Assembly: GCF_014648495.1 (NCBI RefSeq) | Contig: NZ_BMRF01000013.1 | Location: forward strand, 124,001 to 188,000 | From: Actinomadura cremea | GTDB lineage: Bacteria; Actinomycetota; Actinomycetes; Streptosporangiales; Streptosporangiaceae | Length of the DNA: 64,000 nt | Direction: 5' to 3' | Shown here: one piece after another, positions 43,346 through 51,437 of the stretch | How the letters are laid out: every line of letters begins with the position of its first letter | Numbering within the stretch: the stretch's first letter is position 1 | Notes under the pieces: generated by a model | Told to the model about the DNA's origin: nothing | Database searches by the model: none | Seen by the model: the letters and a program-made list of their open reading frames with translations, nothing else | Translations under genes and position numbers: made by a program

Positions 43346-45112
43346 ATGCCCTTCGGAAACTGGACGCCGCACGAGGAGCTGAGCGGCGATCCCGGCGTCA
43401 TCCGGCTCTCGGCGAGCCTGCTCGACCGCGGCGACCGGCACTGCCGCGACTTCGCCGCGCTGAAGGCGCGTCCGAAGGTGTGGCCGCGCCGGAGAGGGCC
43501 GCGGCGGTACGCGCCGTGGGAGACGTTCCCGCTCGGGCTGGTGATGGACGCGCTGAACCTGACCGAGTTCGGGGGCGTGCCCGCGCAGGACGCGATCGAG
43601 AAGGCGCTCGGACGGGCGCGGTCGGCGGTGCATCCGGGGGTCGCGGTGTGGGCGCGGCACGCGTTCGACGCGTACCTGCGGGCGGCCGAGTGGGTCGCCG
43701 AGGACCTCGAGGTCGAGGGCGTCGCGGTGCGGCCGGAGCCGCTGCCGCGGGTCGTCCAGGCGGAGTCGGCGGCGGAGCTGCGGGTGCTGACGGCGTGGGG
43801 ACGCTGGTACGCGTCGGCCGACGGGACCGTGCGGGAGTTCCGGCGGCTCCGGGTGGGACGGCCCGGCGAGCCCGACGCGCCGTCGAACGACGCGCTCGCG
43901 TTCGTCGCGGCGGCCGGGCTGCGCGCGGACGGCGACGTCTACCGGGACCTGCCCGTCGAGGTCGTCCCGGACGAGGTCGCACCGGAGCGCATCCGGCTGG
44001 TGGAGGTCGTGCTCACCGGGGACGTCCCGCCGCGGGTGCTCGTGGACGCGCCGCCCGCCGAGGTCCGCCGCGTGTACCGGGAGCGCACCCGGCCGATCGT
44101 CACCGACATCGCGTTCGGCACGGGCGCGCGTCCCGGCTCCGACTGCGCCGACTGCAAGGTCCTGCCGACGTGCGAGGCGGTGCCGGACGTGCCCGGACTG
44201 CTCGGGCTGGACGGGCGGGGCACGCACCGGCGCACGTGGTCGGTGACGACCGGCCGCCAGTACCTGGTGTGCCCCGCGCAGGCGCACCTGCGCGAGCTGC
44301 ACATCCCCGCCGCGCCGAGGTCGGACGGGACGGCGGCGCGGCGGGGCCGGGCCGTCCACCGGTGGCTCGAGTTCGCGCACGGACGGCCCGGCGCGCCCGC
44401 GTGCTCGGAGAAGGACCTTCCCGAACCGGCGGGCGGTCCCGGAACCGGTGGCCTGACGCCGGAGGAGTACGCGGACGCTTACCCGTACCTGGTGGCGCAC
44501 GTGGACGTGTGCCCGATGCGCGAGCCGTCCTCGGACGTTCTGCCGGAGCCCTCGGTGGCCGCGCACGACACCGAGGCCGACGTCGTGGTCATCGCCCACC
44601 CCGACCTGGTCCGCACCGTGGACGGCACCGTCGTGTACCGGGAGCAGAAGACGACGCAGGGCGCACCGCCGGCCGGGGACGCCGCGACGGTGTTCACCCT
44701 CGTGCCGCAGCTCGCGCTGGCCGTCCTGCTGATGGCGCACGGCGTCCTCGGCGGGGACGGCGGCGGGATCGTCGAACTGGAGACGATGACGCCGTCGGGC
44801 GCCGAGGTGCTGCGCTTCGACGTCTGGGACCCGGCCGTCCGGCGGGCCGCCCGGGAGACGATCACGTCGATGACCGCCCGGTGGCACGCGGACGACGCCT
44901 TCGCCCCGACGCCGGGCCCGTGGTGCGGCGGCTGCGCGGTCGCCGACTGGTGCCCGGACCGCGCGTCGAACGACCCCGGCGCCCCCATCGTGGTGGACGG
45001 CGTCCGCATCGACCCGCTCACCGGCGAGGTCCTCGGCACCGCCGTCACCGGCCGCGCCGCCGCGGTGGCCGAAGGCGTCACCGACCCGTCCGAGGAGCCC
45101 CCGCCGTTCTGA
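43346..45112 (+). CDS. Tandem RecB/Cas4-type PD-(D/E)XK Fe-S nuclease
   Basis: 588 residues from ATG 43346. The C-terminal half is a complete RecB-family Fe-S nuclease: YLVCPAQAHLREL (Cys 309), RGRAVHRWLEF (His 338), VIAHPDLV (Asp 420), YREQKTT (Glu 433, Lys 435) and WCGGCAVADWC (Cys 527, 530, 536). The N-terminal half repeats the pattern with Cys 33 and SDCADCKVLPTC (Cys 267, 270, 276), but where E-x-K should be it has REFRR, so this copy is probably inactive and structural. It should process DNA ends as AddB/Cas4 relatives do. It lies 130 bases after the HelD-like gene. Confidence 0.75.
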   Translation: MPFGNWTPHEELSGDPGVIRLSASLLDRGDRHCRDFAALKARPKVWPRRRGPRRYAPWETFPLGLVMDALNLTEFGGVPAQDAIEKALGRARSAVHPGVAVWARHAFDAYLRAAEWVAEDLEVEGVAVRPEPLPRVVQAESAAELRVLTAWGRWYASADGTVREFRRLRVGRPGEPDAPSNDALAFVAAAGLRADGDVYRDLPVEVVPDEVAPERIRLVEVVLTGDVPPRVLVDAPPAEVRRVYRERTRPIVTDIAFGTGARPGSDCADCKVLPTCEAVPDVPGLLGLDGRGTHRRTWSVTTGRQYLVCPAQAHLRELHIPAAPRSDGTAARRGRAVHRWLEFAHGRPGAPACSEKDLPEPAGGPGTGGLTPEEYADAYPYLVAHVDVCPMREPSSDVLPEPSVAAHDTEADVVVIAHPDLVRTVDGTVVYREQKTTQGAPPAGDAATVFTLVPQLALAVLLMAHGVLGGDGGGIVELETMTPSGAEVLRFDVWDPAVRRAARETITSMTARWHADDAFAPTPGPWCGGCAVADWCPDRASNDPGAPIVVDGVRIDPLTGEVLGTAVTGRAAAVAEGVTDPSEEPPPF

Positions 45113-45181
45113 CGGCGCCGAGTTCTCCCGGTGCGGCCGCTTGTTTCGCCAATGCCGAAACGAAGATGCCAACCTGGCCGA

Positions 45182-45198
45182 AACTGGGCTTCCCAGTT
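45182..45198. repeat. Inverted repeat AACTGGG-CTT-CCCAGTT
   Basis: Perfect 7-bp arms with a 3-base loop, 70 bases after the nuclease stop. A TGCTAGCGT extended -10-like element follows at 45215-45223, before the small secreted-protein gene. It could be a weak terminator or an operator. Confidence 0.45.
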
Positions 45199-45294
45199 CC
45201 CGGGAGGCGGGTGATGCTAGCGTTGCCGCGCCGTCACCATTGTGATCATCGGGGTCGGCGAATGGCACTCTCAGTCCCGTTCCTGGAGAGCACA

Positions 45295-45603
45295 ATGGGG
45301 CAACCGAAGCAAGCCGACCCGCGCCGCATCAGCCAGCATTCGCAGGACCTCAACAACGAGGTCGTCCCGCACATCAAAAAGGCCGGCGACACCATTAACG
45401 GTGACGGCGTCTACAACCTCGAGGGCAGTGACTTCAGCCCCGCCTGCATCGCCGCGTCGGCCGCTTACCCGATCAGCGTCCAGTTCGCCTTCGAGGACAT
45501 CAAAATGCTGATGACCACGGTCAAGGGCTACTCGGAGAAGATCGTGAAGGCTGCGGACAACTACGCGAAGACCGAGCAGAAGAACGCCGACCACGGCCGC
45601 TGA
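45295..45603 (+). CDS. WXG100/ESX-like small protein
   Basis: 102 residues from ATG 45295, behind GGAGAG. ATG 45262 lies in the same frame without a ribosome site. It is an all-helical, soluble protein with the size and amphipathic helices of type VII secretion substrates (ISQHSQDLNNEVVPHIKKAG ... FAFEDIKMLMTTVKGYSEKI). The hairpin WxG is replaced by YNLEGSDF. The gene for a 469-residue membrane-helical protein follows after 28 bases, an arrangement typical of ESX partners. No secretion ATPase is nearby. Confidence 0.55.
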   Translation: MGQPKQADPRRISQHSQDLNNEVVPHIKKAGDTINGDGVYNLEGSDFSPACIAASAAYPISVQFAFEDIKMLMTTVKGYSEKIVKAADNYAKTEQKNADHGR

Positions 45604-45631
45604 CCGGCCACACGACGGGAGACCCTCCTTC

Positions 45632-47041
45632 ATGGGAAATCCGGACCGCCCCGCGGACGGCGCGCAGCCGCGAGGAGAGACCCCGAGACAGGAGGCCCCT
45701 GCCCCACGGGAGCAGCCTCAGCCGCAGCCGGCACCGTCCGAACCCGCTCAGAGGCCGGCGGACCAGGGGCGGCAGCGACCGGCGCGCGAGCCCGCGGCGC
45801 AGCAGCAGCACGCGAGAGGCATGAAGATGGGCGCCGGCGGTGGGGCCGGTGCGCTGGCCGCCATCGCCGTCTCCGGTTTCACGGGCGCTTCGATCGTCGG
45901 TACGCACGAGAGCCTGATGCCCATCGCGACGGCCGCGGCCACGGCGGCGGGGGTCGTCCTCCCGCCCGCGTTCCTCGTCGCCTTCGCGTTCAAGGAAGGC
46001 ACCGGGAAGACGACCAAACTGGACAAGTGCGCCCAGGAGTGGGATAAGGCCGCCACGGAACTACAGCAGGCGTCCCAGAACATCGCATCCCTCGTCAAGG
46101 CCATTCCGGGCGAGGCATGGACCATGGACGACCGGCCCCTCTATGAGAGGGAGGTCGATGATTTCGGGCAGCAGGTCGAGGCTCTGACCTCCTACTTCTC
46201 CGCGGTTCGGACCGCCATCATGATCGTGGCCTGGGCGCTGCTCGCCTACTCCGTGTTCGCCGCGGCGATGGGCGCGTACCTGGCCGGGCTCGCCGCCGTC
46301 GGCGCCGGGGCGCTGGCGTCCATCGTGGGGACGCCCGCCTACGCGCAGTGCCTGGCCCTCGCGGCCACCGCGGCGAAGGTCACCTGGGTGGCCGTCGGGA
46401 TCCTCGCCGCCGCGGGGGCGGCGGCCGCGGGAGTAATGCTGATCAAGGCACACACCACGGCCGGGGCCCAGGAGGCCAACGGAGCGGCGAACGCGGACGC
46501 CGCGCTCAAGAAGGCATGGGCCACCGGCTCCGCGGGGGCCGCAGCGAACATCACCGAGGGCGTGGTGAATTCGGGGCTCAACTTCGTTGCCAAGAACGGT
46601 CTGGTTCCCACCGGGCAACTGGACCTGGACGCCGACCGGGACATCGAGAAGACGTGGAACGTCGGCGGTGGCGGGAAGGTGACGAGCGCCGCCGGAGTCC
46701 TGGAAGGCGAGGGGGGCTACCACGCCAAGATCCGGGACGGCGCTCTCCAAGGACAGGAAGTCGAACTCAAGGGCAAGTTGGGCGACCCGAACGGCATCGG
46801 CTCGGGCACGCTCGGCGGCAAACTCGAGTGGGACGAGAACGAGAGCCTCAAGAACAAGAGCGTCATGGCCGGGGCGGAGAGCGGGTGGGGCGGATCGAAG
46901 GCGGAGTACGAGGGGACGTTCAACGAGAAGAACGATTACAGCGACAAGTACAACGTCAACACACCGGTCTACAACAAGACCGATGGGACCTTTAACAAGA
47001 AGGCCGAGGACGAAGCTCCGCCGTGGGACAAGAACCTATGA
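45632..47041 (+). CDS. Type-VII-secretion-effector-like membrane protein of unknown function
   Basis: 469 residues from ATG 45632. A Pro/Gln/Arg/Glu-rich head (1-60) is followed by two hydrophobic Ala/Gly segments (about 64-112). An amphipathic helical stretch with WDKAATELQQASQNIASLVK and MDDRPLYEREVDDFGQQVEA (about 130-185) resembles ESX substrates. Several more hydrophobic helices follow (about 190-270). The soluble Gly/Lys/Glu/Asn-rich tail (300-469) lacks any known toxin motif. It forms an operon with the WXG100-like gene. The tail uses more AAG and AAC codons than the neighbours. No function can be named. Confidence 0.6.
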   Translation: MGNPDRPADGAQPRGETPRQEAPAPREQPQPQPAPSEPAQRPADQGRQRPAREPAAQQQHARGMKMGAGGGAGALAAIAVSGFTGASIVGTHESLMPIATAAATAAGVVLPPAFLVAFAFKEGTGKTTKLDKCAQEWDKAATELQQASQNIASLVKAIPGEAWTMDDRPLYEREVDDFGQQVEALTSYFSAVRTAIMIVAWALLAYSVFAAAMGAYLAGLAAVGAGALASIVGTPAYAQCLALAATAAKVTWVAVGILAAAGAAAAGVMLIKAHTTAGAQEANGAANADAALKKAWATGSAGAAANITEGVVNSGLNFVAKNGLVPTGQLDLDADRDIEKTWNVGGGGKVTSAAGVLEGEGGYHAKIRDGALQGQEVELKGKLGDPNGIGSGTLGGKLEWDENESLKNKSVMAGAESGWGGSKAEYEGTFNEKNDYSDKYNVNTPVYNKTDGTFNKKAEDEAPPWDKNL

Positions 47042-47074
47042 TGGAGTGGAGACGCCGCAGCACCGCTCAGGGCG

Positions 47075-47932
47075 TTACGACGCACCTGCGCCGGCACGCC
47101 TCCTGATCTCCTGCTTGTACTTCTTGTACTGCTCGATGAATTCTTCCTGATATTTCATGTACGTGGAGTGAGCATCGCGCCATCCCGGGTACGGATCCCG
47201 TGCCGGAACGAGCGGATCAGGCGACACGTAGGAATTCAGAACGAAGGACATGTGCAGGCGCTCGTCCATCTCTCTGGAGATCAGGTGGGCGAGAAGGAGG
47301 ATCTTGAGCCGCCCCGGGGCCTGCGGAGCGCAGTGGAGTACAGGGCCATGGGCGATCATCCTCGCCCAGATCGTTCCGTCGCCGCCGACCAACCGGCTCG
47401 TATCGATGCCCGCGTAGTCATCGGCCGACGAGCGCTTCCCCTTGAGGTCCATGCGCATCACGATGTCGAGCAGCACTTCGAAAGACTCGTTCCGCACGTG
47501 TGCTCTGCCGCCGACCTGAGTCGTTCCGTCGGGATCGACCGGGCCGTCGGTCGGCGGCCTGAGCACCTTCTCGTGCTCGGTGGTCAGGTACCCCATCACG
47601 GCACCGTCCGGCGCCACGACCGCGCTGTACGGAGTGCACGGATGGCCGATCACCTTGTCCGCCCGGTCGACGAGGAAGATCGGTGAACCCGTGGCGTCCG
47701 AGACCTCGCAGATCACCCGGGGCACGTGGTGGTCGTCGATCACCGTGCCCATGCCGGGGAATGCACGCAGGAACCGCTTGAACCGCCCCTTTTCCTCGTG
47801 ATGCCCCTCCCCCACGAGAACGGGTCGCACTTCCGCCAGACGATCTCCGGTGGCCGGATCACGCACCACGTAATGGAATTCATCCGTCGAGGCCACGACC
47901 TCCAGCTGAGGCGCCTCGAAAACGTTCGCCAT
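47075..47932 (-). CDS. Unknown protein, first of two tandem paralogues
   Basis: 285 residues from ATG 47932, near GAGGAG. With the next gene it shares NVF(E/Q)A, FHYVVRDPATGDRLAEVRPVLVGE, KRF(L/M)R, HHVPRV, FLVDRADKV, YSAVVAPDGAVMGYLT, GPVDPDG, VGGRAH, WAR and a C-terminus DAHSTYMKYQEEFIEQYKK. The alternation of strand-like segments with d-p-x-G turns recalls the LURP-one/tubby (scramblase-like) fold, which is only a suggestion. The tail is highly charged. It converges on the ESX-like operon. Confidence 0.65.
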   Translation of the reverse strand: MANVFEAPQLEVVASTDEFHYVVRDPATGDRLAEVRPVLVGEGHHEEKGRFKRFLRAFPGMGTVIDDHHVPRVICEVSDATGSPIFLVDRADKVIGHPCTPYSAVVAPDGAVMGYLTTEHEKVLRPPTDGPVDPDGTTQVGGRAHVRNESFEVLLDIVMRMDLKGKRSSADDYAGIDTSRLVGGDGTIWARMIAHGPVLHCAPQAPGRLKILLLAHLISREMDERLHMSFVLNSYVSPDPLVPARDPYPGWRDAHSTYMKYQEEFIEQYKKYKQEIRRRAGAGAS

Positions 47933-48178
47933 TCCTGAGCTCCTCACCCGGGAGTCGATTCCCAGGGAGGATACACGGTTGCGGACGGGCGTCCGAGTAT
48001 TCGGCCGGCCGGGAAAGGCAGCCACGCCGCGCACATTCCGGCCGACCGAAACCGACTGCTCGCACCGGGCCTATTCGAGCGATCACAGCCGCATTCCGAT
48101 GTGCCCGTTCGAGTTCTCGGCGAAGCGTCCGGATGCGCGCCGGGCGTCGAATTGGTCCGCTTGTCGTCCGGGCCGAGG

Positions 48179-49042
48179 TCAGAAGCCCGTGTCGGCGCCG
48201 CGGCCGATGTTGCGGGCGCGGCGGTTCATCTCCTCCTTGTACCACTCGATGAACTCCTCCTGGTGGCTCATGTAGGACGAGTGGACGTCCGCGTGGCCGG
48301 GGTACGGTTCGGCGCCCGGGTCGAGCGGCTCGGGGGACGAGTAGGAGGACGTGACGATGGACGTGTGGAGGCGTTCGTCGACGCCGGACGCGATGACGTG
48401 TGCGGCGAGCAGGGCGCGGAGCTGCTGCTGGGCCGCCGGGTTGACCTGCGTGGCCGATCCGGACACGAGCCTGCGGGCCCACATCGTCCCGTCGGGGCCC
48501 AGGTAGCGGATCGCGTCGCTGTCCGGGTCCTGCGGGCGGTTCGGGTCCGCGGCCGGGGGCAGCGCCATCCGGACGACGATGTCGCACAGCACCTGGTGGT
48601 CCGGGGCGCGCAGGTGCGCGCGGCCTCCGACGAGGGTGAGGCCGTCGGGGTCGACGGGGCCGGTCGGCGGATCGATGGACGCGCGGTGCTCGTTGGTGAG
48701 GTGCCCGATCGGACGGCCGTCCGGTGCGACGACGGCGTAGTGCGGCGGGCAGCCGTTGCCCGCGAGCTTGTCCGGGCGGTCGAGGAAGAAGATCGTCGAG
48801 TTCTGGGCGTCCGAAACCCGGAACGTGACGCGCGGCACGTGGTGCTGGGTGGTGGGGATGGTCAGGGTCGGTCCGGAGGAGCGCATGAACCGCTTGAAGA
48901 ACCCCTCCTTCTGCTCCTCCCCCACGACGACCGGCGACACGTCGGCGAGGACGGCGCCGCTGCCGGGGTCGGTCAGACGGTAGTGCAGGTCCTGCGGGAG
49001 GGACTGCAGGTCGAGTCGGGAGGCCTGGAACACGTTCGTCAC
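48179..49042 (-). CDS. Unknown protein, second of two tandem paralogues
   Basis: 287 residues from GTG 49042. It is clearly homologous to the downstream gene at 47075-47932 along its full length, for example LHYRLTDPGSGAVLADVSPVVVGEE, TTQHHVPRVTFRVSDAQN, FFLDRPDKLAG, YAVVAPDGRPIGHLTNEHR and SSYMSHQEEFIEWYKEEMNR. It differs in about half of the positions, so the duplication is old. No transmembrane segment or enzyme motif. The 246-base gap to the downstream copy holds nothing supported. Confidence 0.65.
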   Translation of the reverse strand: MTNVFQASRLDLQSLPQDLHYRLTDPGSGAVLADVSPVVVGEEQKEGFFKRFMRSSGPTLTIPTTQHHVPRVTFRVSDAQNSTIFFLDRPDKLAGNGCPPHYAVVAPDGRPIGHLTNEHRASIDPPTGPVDPDGLTLVGGRAHLRAPDHQVLCDIVVRMALPPAADPNRPQDPDSDAIRYLGPDGTMWARRLVSGSATQVNPAAQQQLRALLAAHVIASGVDERLHTSIVTSSYSSPEPLDPGAEPYPGHADVHSSYMSHQEEFIEWYKEEMNRRARNIGRGADTGF

Positions 49043-49124
49043 CCTCGAATCTCGCTTCCGCGCGCGTACGGTCTGCCAGCCGGATGCTACTCGCGACGGC
49101 CGCGTTCCCGGGCCGGTGCGGGCG

Positions 49125-49367
49125 TCAGCCGGTGCGCGGGCCGTCCGGGACGGCGGCCAGGGCGCGGACGCGCGCGGCGGCCTCGGCGAGATCGCCGGAC
49201 GCGACGACGCAGGCGGTGATGTGGGCGTGCAGGGTGGTGAACAGCCAGTCGGGGGCGGCGTCCTGGGCGCGGAGGCGGGCGGCGAGGGCGCGGAGGCGGT
49301 CGGCGCATTCGGCCATCCTGCGCGCGTCGGCGTCGAGGACGTCGCCGTGGGCGGCGAGCCGGTTCAC
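49125..49367 (-). CDS. Small helical protein, possibly ESX-type
   Basis: 80 residues. The GTG start (49365-49367) overlaps the stop of the lipase gene as GTGA, so it is the last gene of the P450-peroxidase-lipase operon. Two helices (LDADARRMAECADRLRALAA and LFTTLHAHITACVVASGDLA) with a short Asp/Trp-containing turn (PDWL) between them give a WXG100-like outline. It might be a partner or secretion chaperone of the lipase, whose N-terminal region is also helical. Confidence 0.5.
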   Translation of the reverse strand: MNRLAAHGDVLDADARRMAECADRLRALAARLRAQDAAPDWLFTTLHAHITACVVASGDLAEAAARVRALAAVPDGPRTG

Positions 49368-51421
49368 CGGACGCCTCCGGTGCGCAGCGACCGGTGGTCG
49401 GCGGACCATCGGCACAGCAGCGGCCGGGCGCCGTCCAGGCCGAGGAGCCGCAGGTGGCGGGCCATCGGGTGTTCGGACGCGGCGACGGTCAGGCGGGCGC
49501 GGGGCGCCGGGTGCAGGCGGGCGGGCCCGCGCGTCTCGATGCGGGAGCGCAGCGGCACGCCGTGCAGGTCGGAGTGGACGACGACGCCGCGTTCGGCCCC
49601 CGGGAACGCGGGGCCGAGGCGTCCCGTGAGGGTGGCGACGTCACCGATCGCCAGGCCGCCGGCGCCGAGGTCGATGCTCGCGGTGGTGGACGCGTGGCCC
49701 CACAGTTCGCGCGCGTTCTCCGCCGCGGTGCCGGTGCTGTAGACCGAGTCGGCGAACCGGACGGCGGAGCGGCCCGCGGGCGGGCGCCGCGGGGTGTGCA
49801 CGACGATGCCGAGGTGCGCCTCGCGGTAGGCGCCGATGCTCGTGTCGCGGTTGTCGAAGGCGTGCAGCACGACCAGGGCCCGGTCGCCGAGGCGGACGGG
49901 ACGTCCCGCAGGCCCCAGCAGTTCGCGGACGGCGTCGGCGTTCGCGGCGAAGTAGGCGGTGAGGGCCGTCCCGGACCGGCAGGTGATCGGCAGGTCGGAT
50001 TCCCGCGCGGCGACGGCCGTCCGGGGTGCGGGGACCGCCGGGACGTTCGCGGGGGCGTCGTCGAACAGGCGGTACACCTGGGACCGGATCACCGGCCCCC
50101 GGTAGCGGGCGAGGTTGCGGTCGATCTCGGCGCGCTGCTCGGCGAGGTCGTCGGTGAGGTTGGCGGTGTAGTGCTCGATGGCGTGGCAGGCCGGGAACAG
50201 GTGGGTGGGGTCGGTGTAGTCCACGATGTACCAGCCGGGCCGGGGGTCGAGGCAGGCTCCGGCGCCCTGGCCGTCGAGGCTCGGGATGATGTCGTGCTGG
50301 TTGGTGACGCTGGCGACCCAGGTGCCGGGGGACGCCGGGCGCTTGAAGTCGATCGGGGAGCCGACCGCGACGACGTGGGTCACGGCGTGGCTGGCGCAGA
50401 ACCCGGCGTCCTGCGCCAGGCTCATGACGGCCGCGCCGCCCGCGCTGTGGCCGACCAGCGCGATCTCCGCCCCGGGCGGGACGCCGTAGTCGTCGATCGC
50501 GCGGGCGAGGGCGCGGCTGTAGGGGGCGCTGTCGCGGACCGTGCTGCTGAACGCGCCGAGCAGGTCGCAGGGCGAGGCGTCGTCGGGCACGCCGAGTCTC
50601 ATGCCGGGCGCCTGGACGACGTGGCGTTCGACGCCGTCGGGGCCGCGGACGGTCTGGACGAGCGCGCGGCCGCCGGGGCCGAGGGCGCAGATGTTGCCGA
50701 GGAAGTCCAGGAGGGAGCCGTCCGCGCGCAGCCGGTCGGCGGGGAACGGCGCGCGGACGGCGGCGCCGGTTCCGACGTCCAGGGCGGCTATGGCGCGGTT
50801 GCTGATGCCGGTGAGCGGGTCGGCGGTCGCGGTGCCGGTGCCGGTCGCGATGAGCCAGGCGGTGGCGTCGTTGAGCGGGTTCTGGTCGAGCAGGGCGCGC
50901 AGCGCGAGGATCTCGCCGAAGATCGGGGCGACCGCGGTGAGGGCGCGGACGGCGCCCCGGTCGCGCACGAGGGCGTACAGGGCGCGGGCGGAGTCGAGGT
51001 CGCGGTCGGCGGCGACGGCGTCGACGAGCCGCCGGACCGCCGGGTCGCGGACGAGTTCGGGGTTGGCGAGCGCCACCGCGGTGATGCGCAGCCGCAGCGA
51101 GGTGACCATGATCTGGATCGCGAGGTTGCCGGCGCCGACCATGCCGCCCAGCCGCGCCGCGACGGTGCCGAGCGGGCCGCCGGTCAGGGCGTGGCCGAGC
51201 CCGCCGGGGCCGCCGACGACGCGCGCCAGCGCCCGTTGGGCGCGGGCGGCGGCGACGGGGGCGCGCGGGAGGGCGGCGAGGACGGCGCCGTCGGCGAGCG
51301 CCGCGGTGGCGTGCGCGGACGCCTCGCGGACGGCCACGGCCGTGTCGGCGAGTTCGCGGGCGGCCCGGCGCAGCTCCGCGGCGGCGTCGGGCGCGGCGGC
51401 GGGGGTCGTTTCGGTGTTCAT
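49364..51421 (-). CDS. Lipase-like alpha/beta hydrolase fused to an acetoacetate-decarboxylase-like domain
   Basis: 685 residues from ATG 51421. Residues 1-200 are helical, Ala/Arg-rich and resemble N-terminal parts of type-VII-associated proteins. The lipase triad is visible: Ser 326 in ALVGHSAGGAAVM, Asp about 377 in NQHDIIPSLDG, and His about 417 in HAIEHYTANL. The C-terminal 200 residues (VRLGDRALVVLHAFDNRDTS, YREAHLGIVVHTPRRPP, ending RPLLCRWSADH) resemble the acetoacetate decarboxylase fold. The start lies 16 bases after the peroxidase-like gene, in one operon. It could release the fatty-acid substrate or process the product. Confidence 0.72.
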   Translation of the reverse strand: MNTETTPAAAPDAAAELRRAARELADTAVAVREASAHATAALADGAVLAALPRAPVAAARAQRALARVVGGPGGLGHALTGGPLGTVAARLGGMVGAGNLAIQIMVTSLRLRITAVALANPELVRDPAVRRLVDAVAADRDLDSARALYALVRDRGAVRALTAVAPIFGEILALRALLDQNPLNDATAWLIATGTGTATADPLTGISNRAIAALDVGTGAAVRAPFPADRLRADGSLLDFLGNICALGPGGRALVQTVRGPDGVERHVVQAPGMRLGVPDDASPCDLLGAFSSTVRDSAPYSRALARAIDDYGVPPGAEIALVGHSAGGAAVMSLAQDAGFCASHAVTHVVAVGSPIDFKRPASPGTWVASVTNQHDIIPSLDGQGAGACLDPRPGWYIVDYTDPTHLFPACHAIEHYTANLTDDLAEQRAEIDRNLARYRGPVIRSQVYRLFDDAPANVPAVPAPRTAVAARESDLPITCRSGTALTAYFAANADAVRELLGPAGRPVRLGDRALVVLHAFDNRDTSIGAYREAHLGIVVHTPRRPPAGRSAVRFADSVYSTGTAAENARELWGHASTTASIDLGAGGLAIGDVATLTGRLGPAFPGAERGVVVHSDLHGVPLRSRIETRGPARLHPAPRARLTVAASEHPMARHLRLLGLDGARPLLCRWSADHRSLRTGGVR

Positions 51422-51437
51422 CGGGTCCTCCGCGCGG

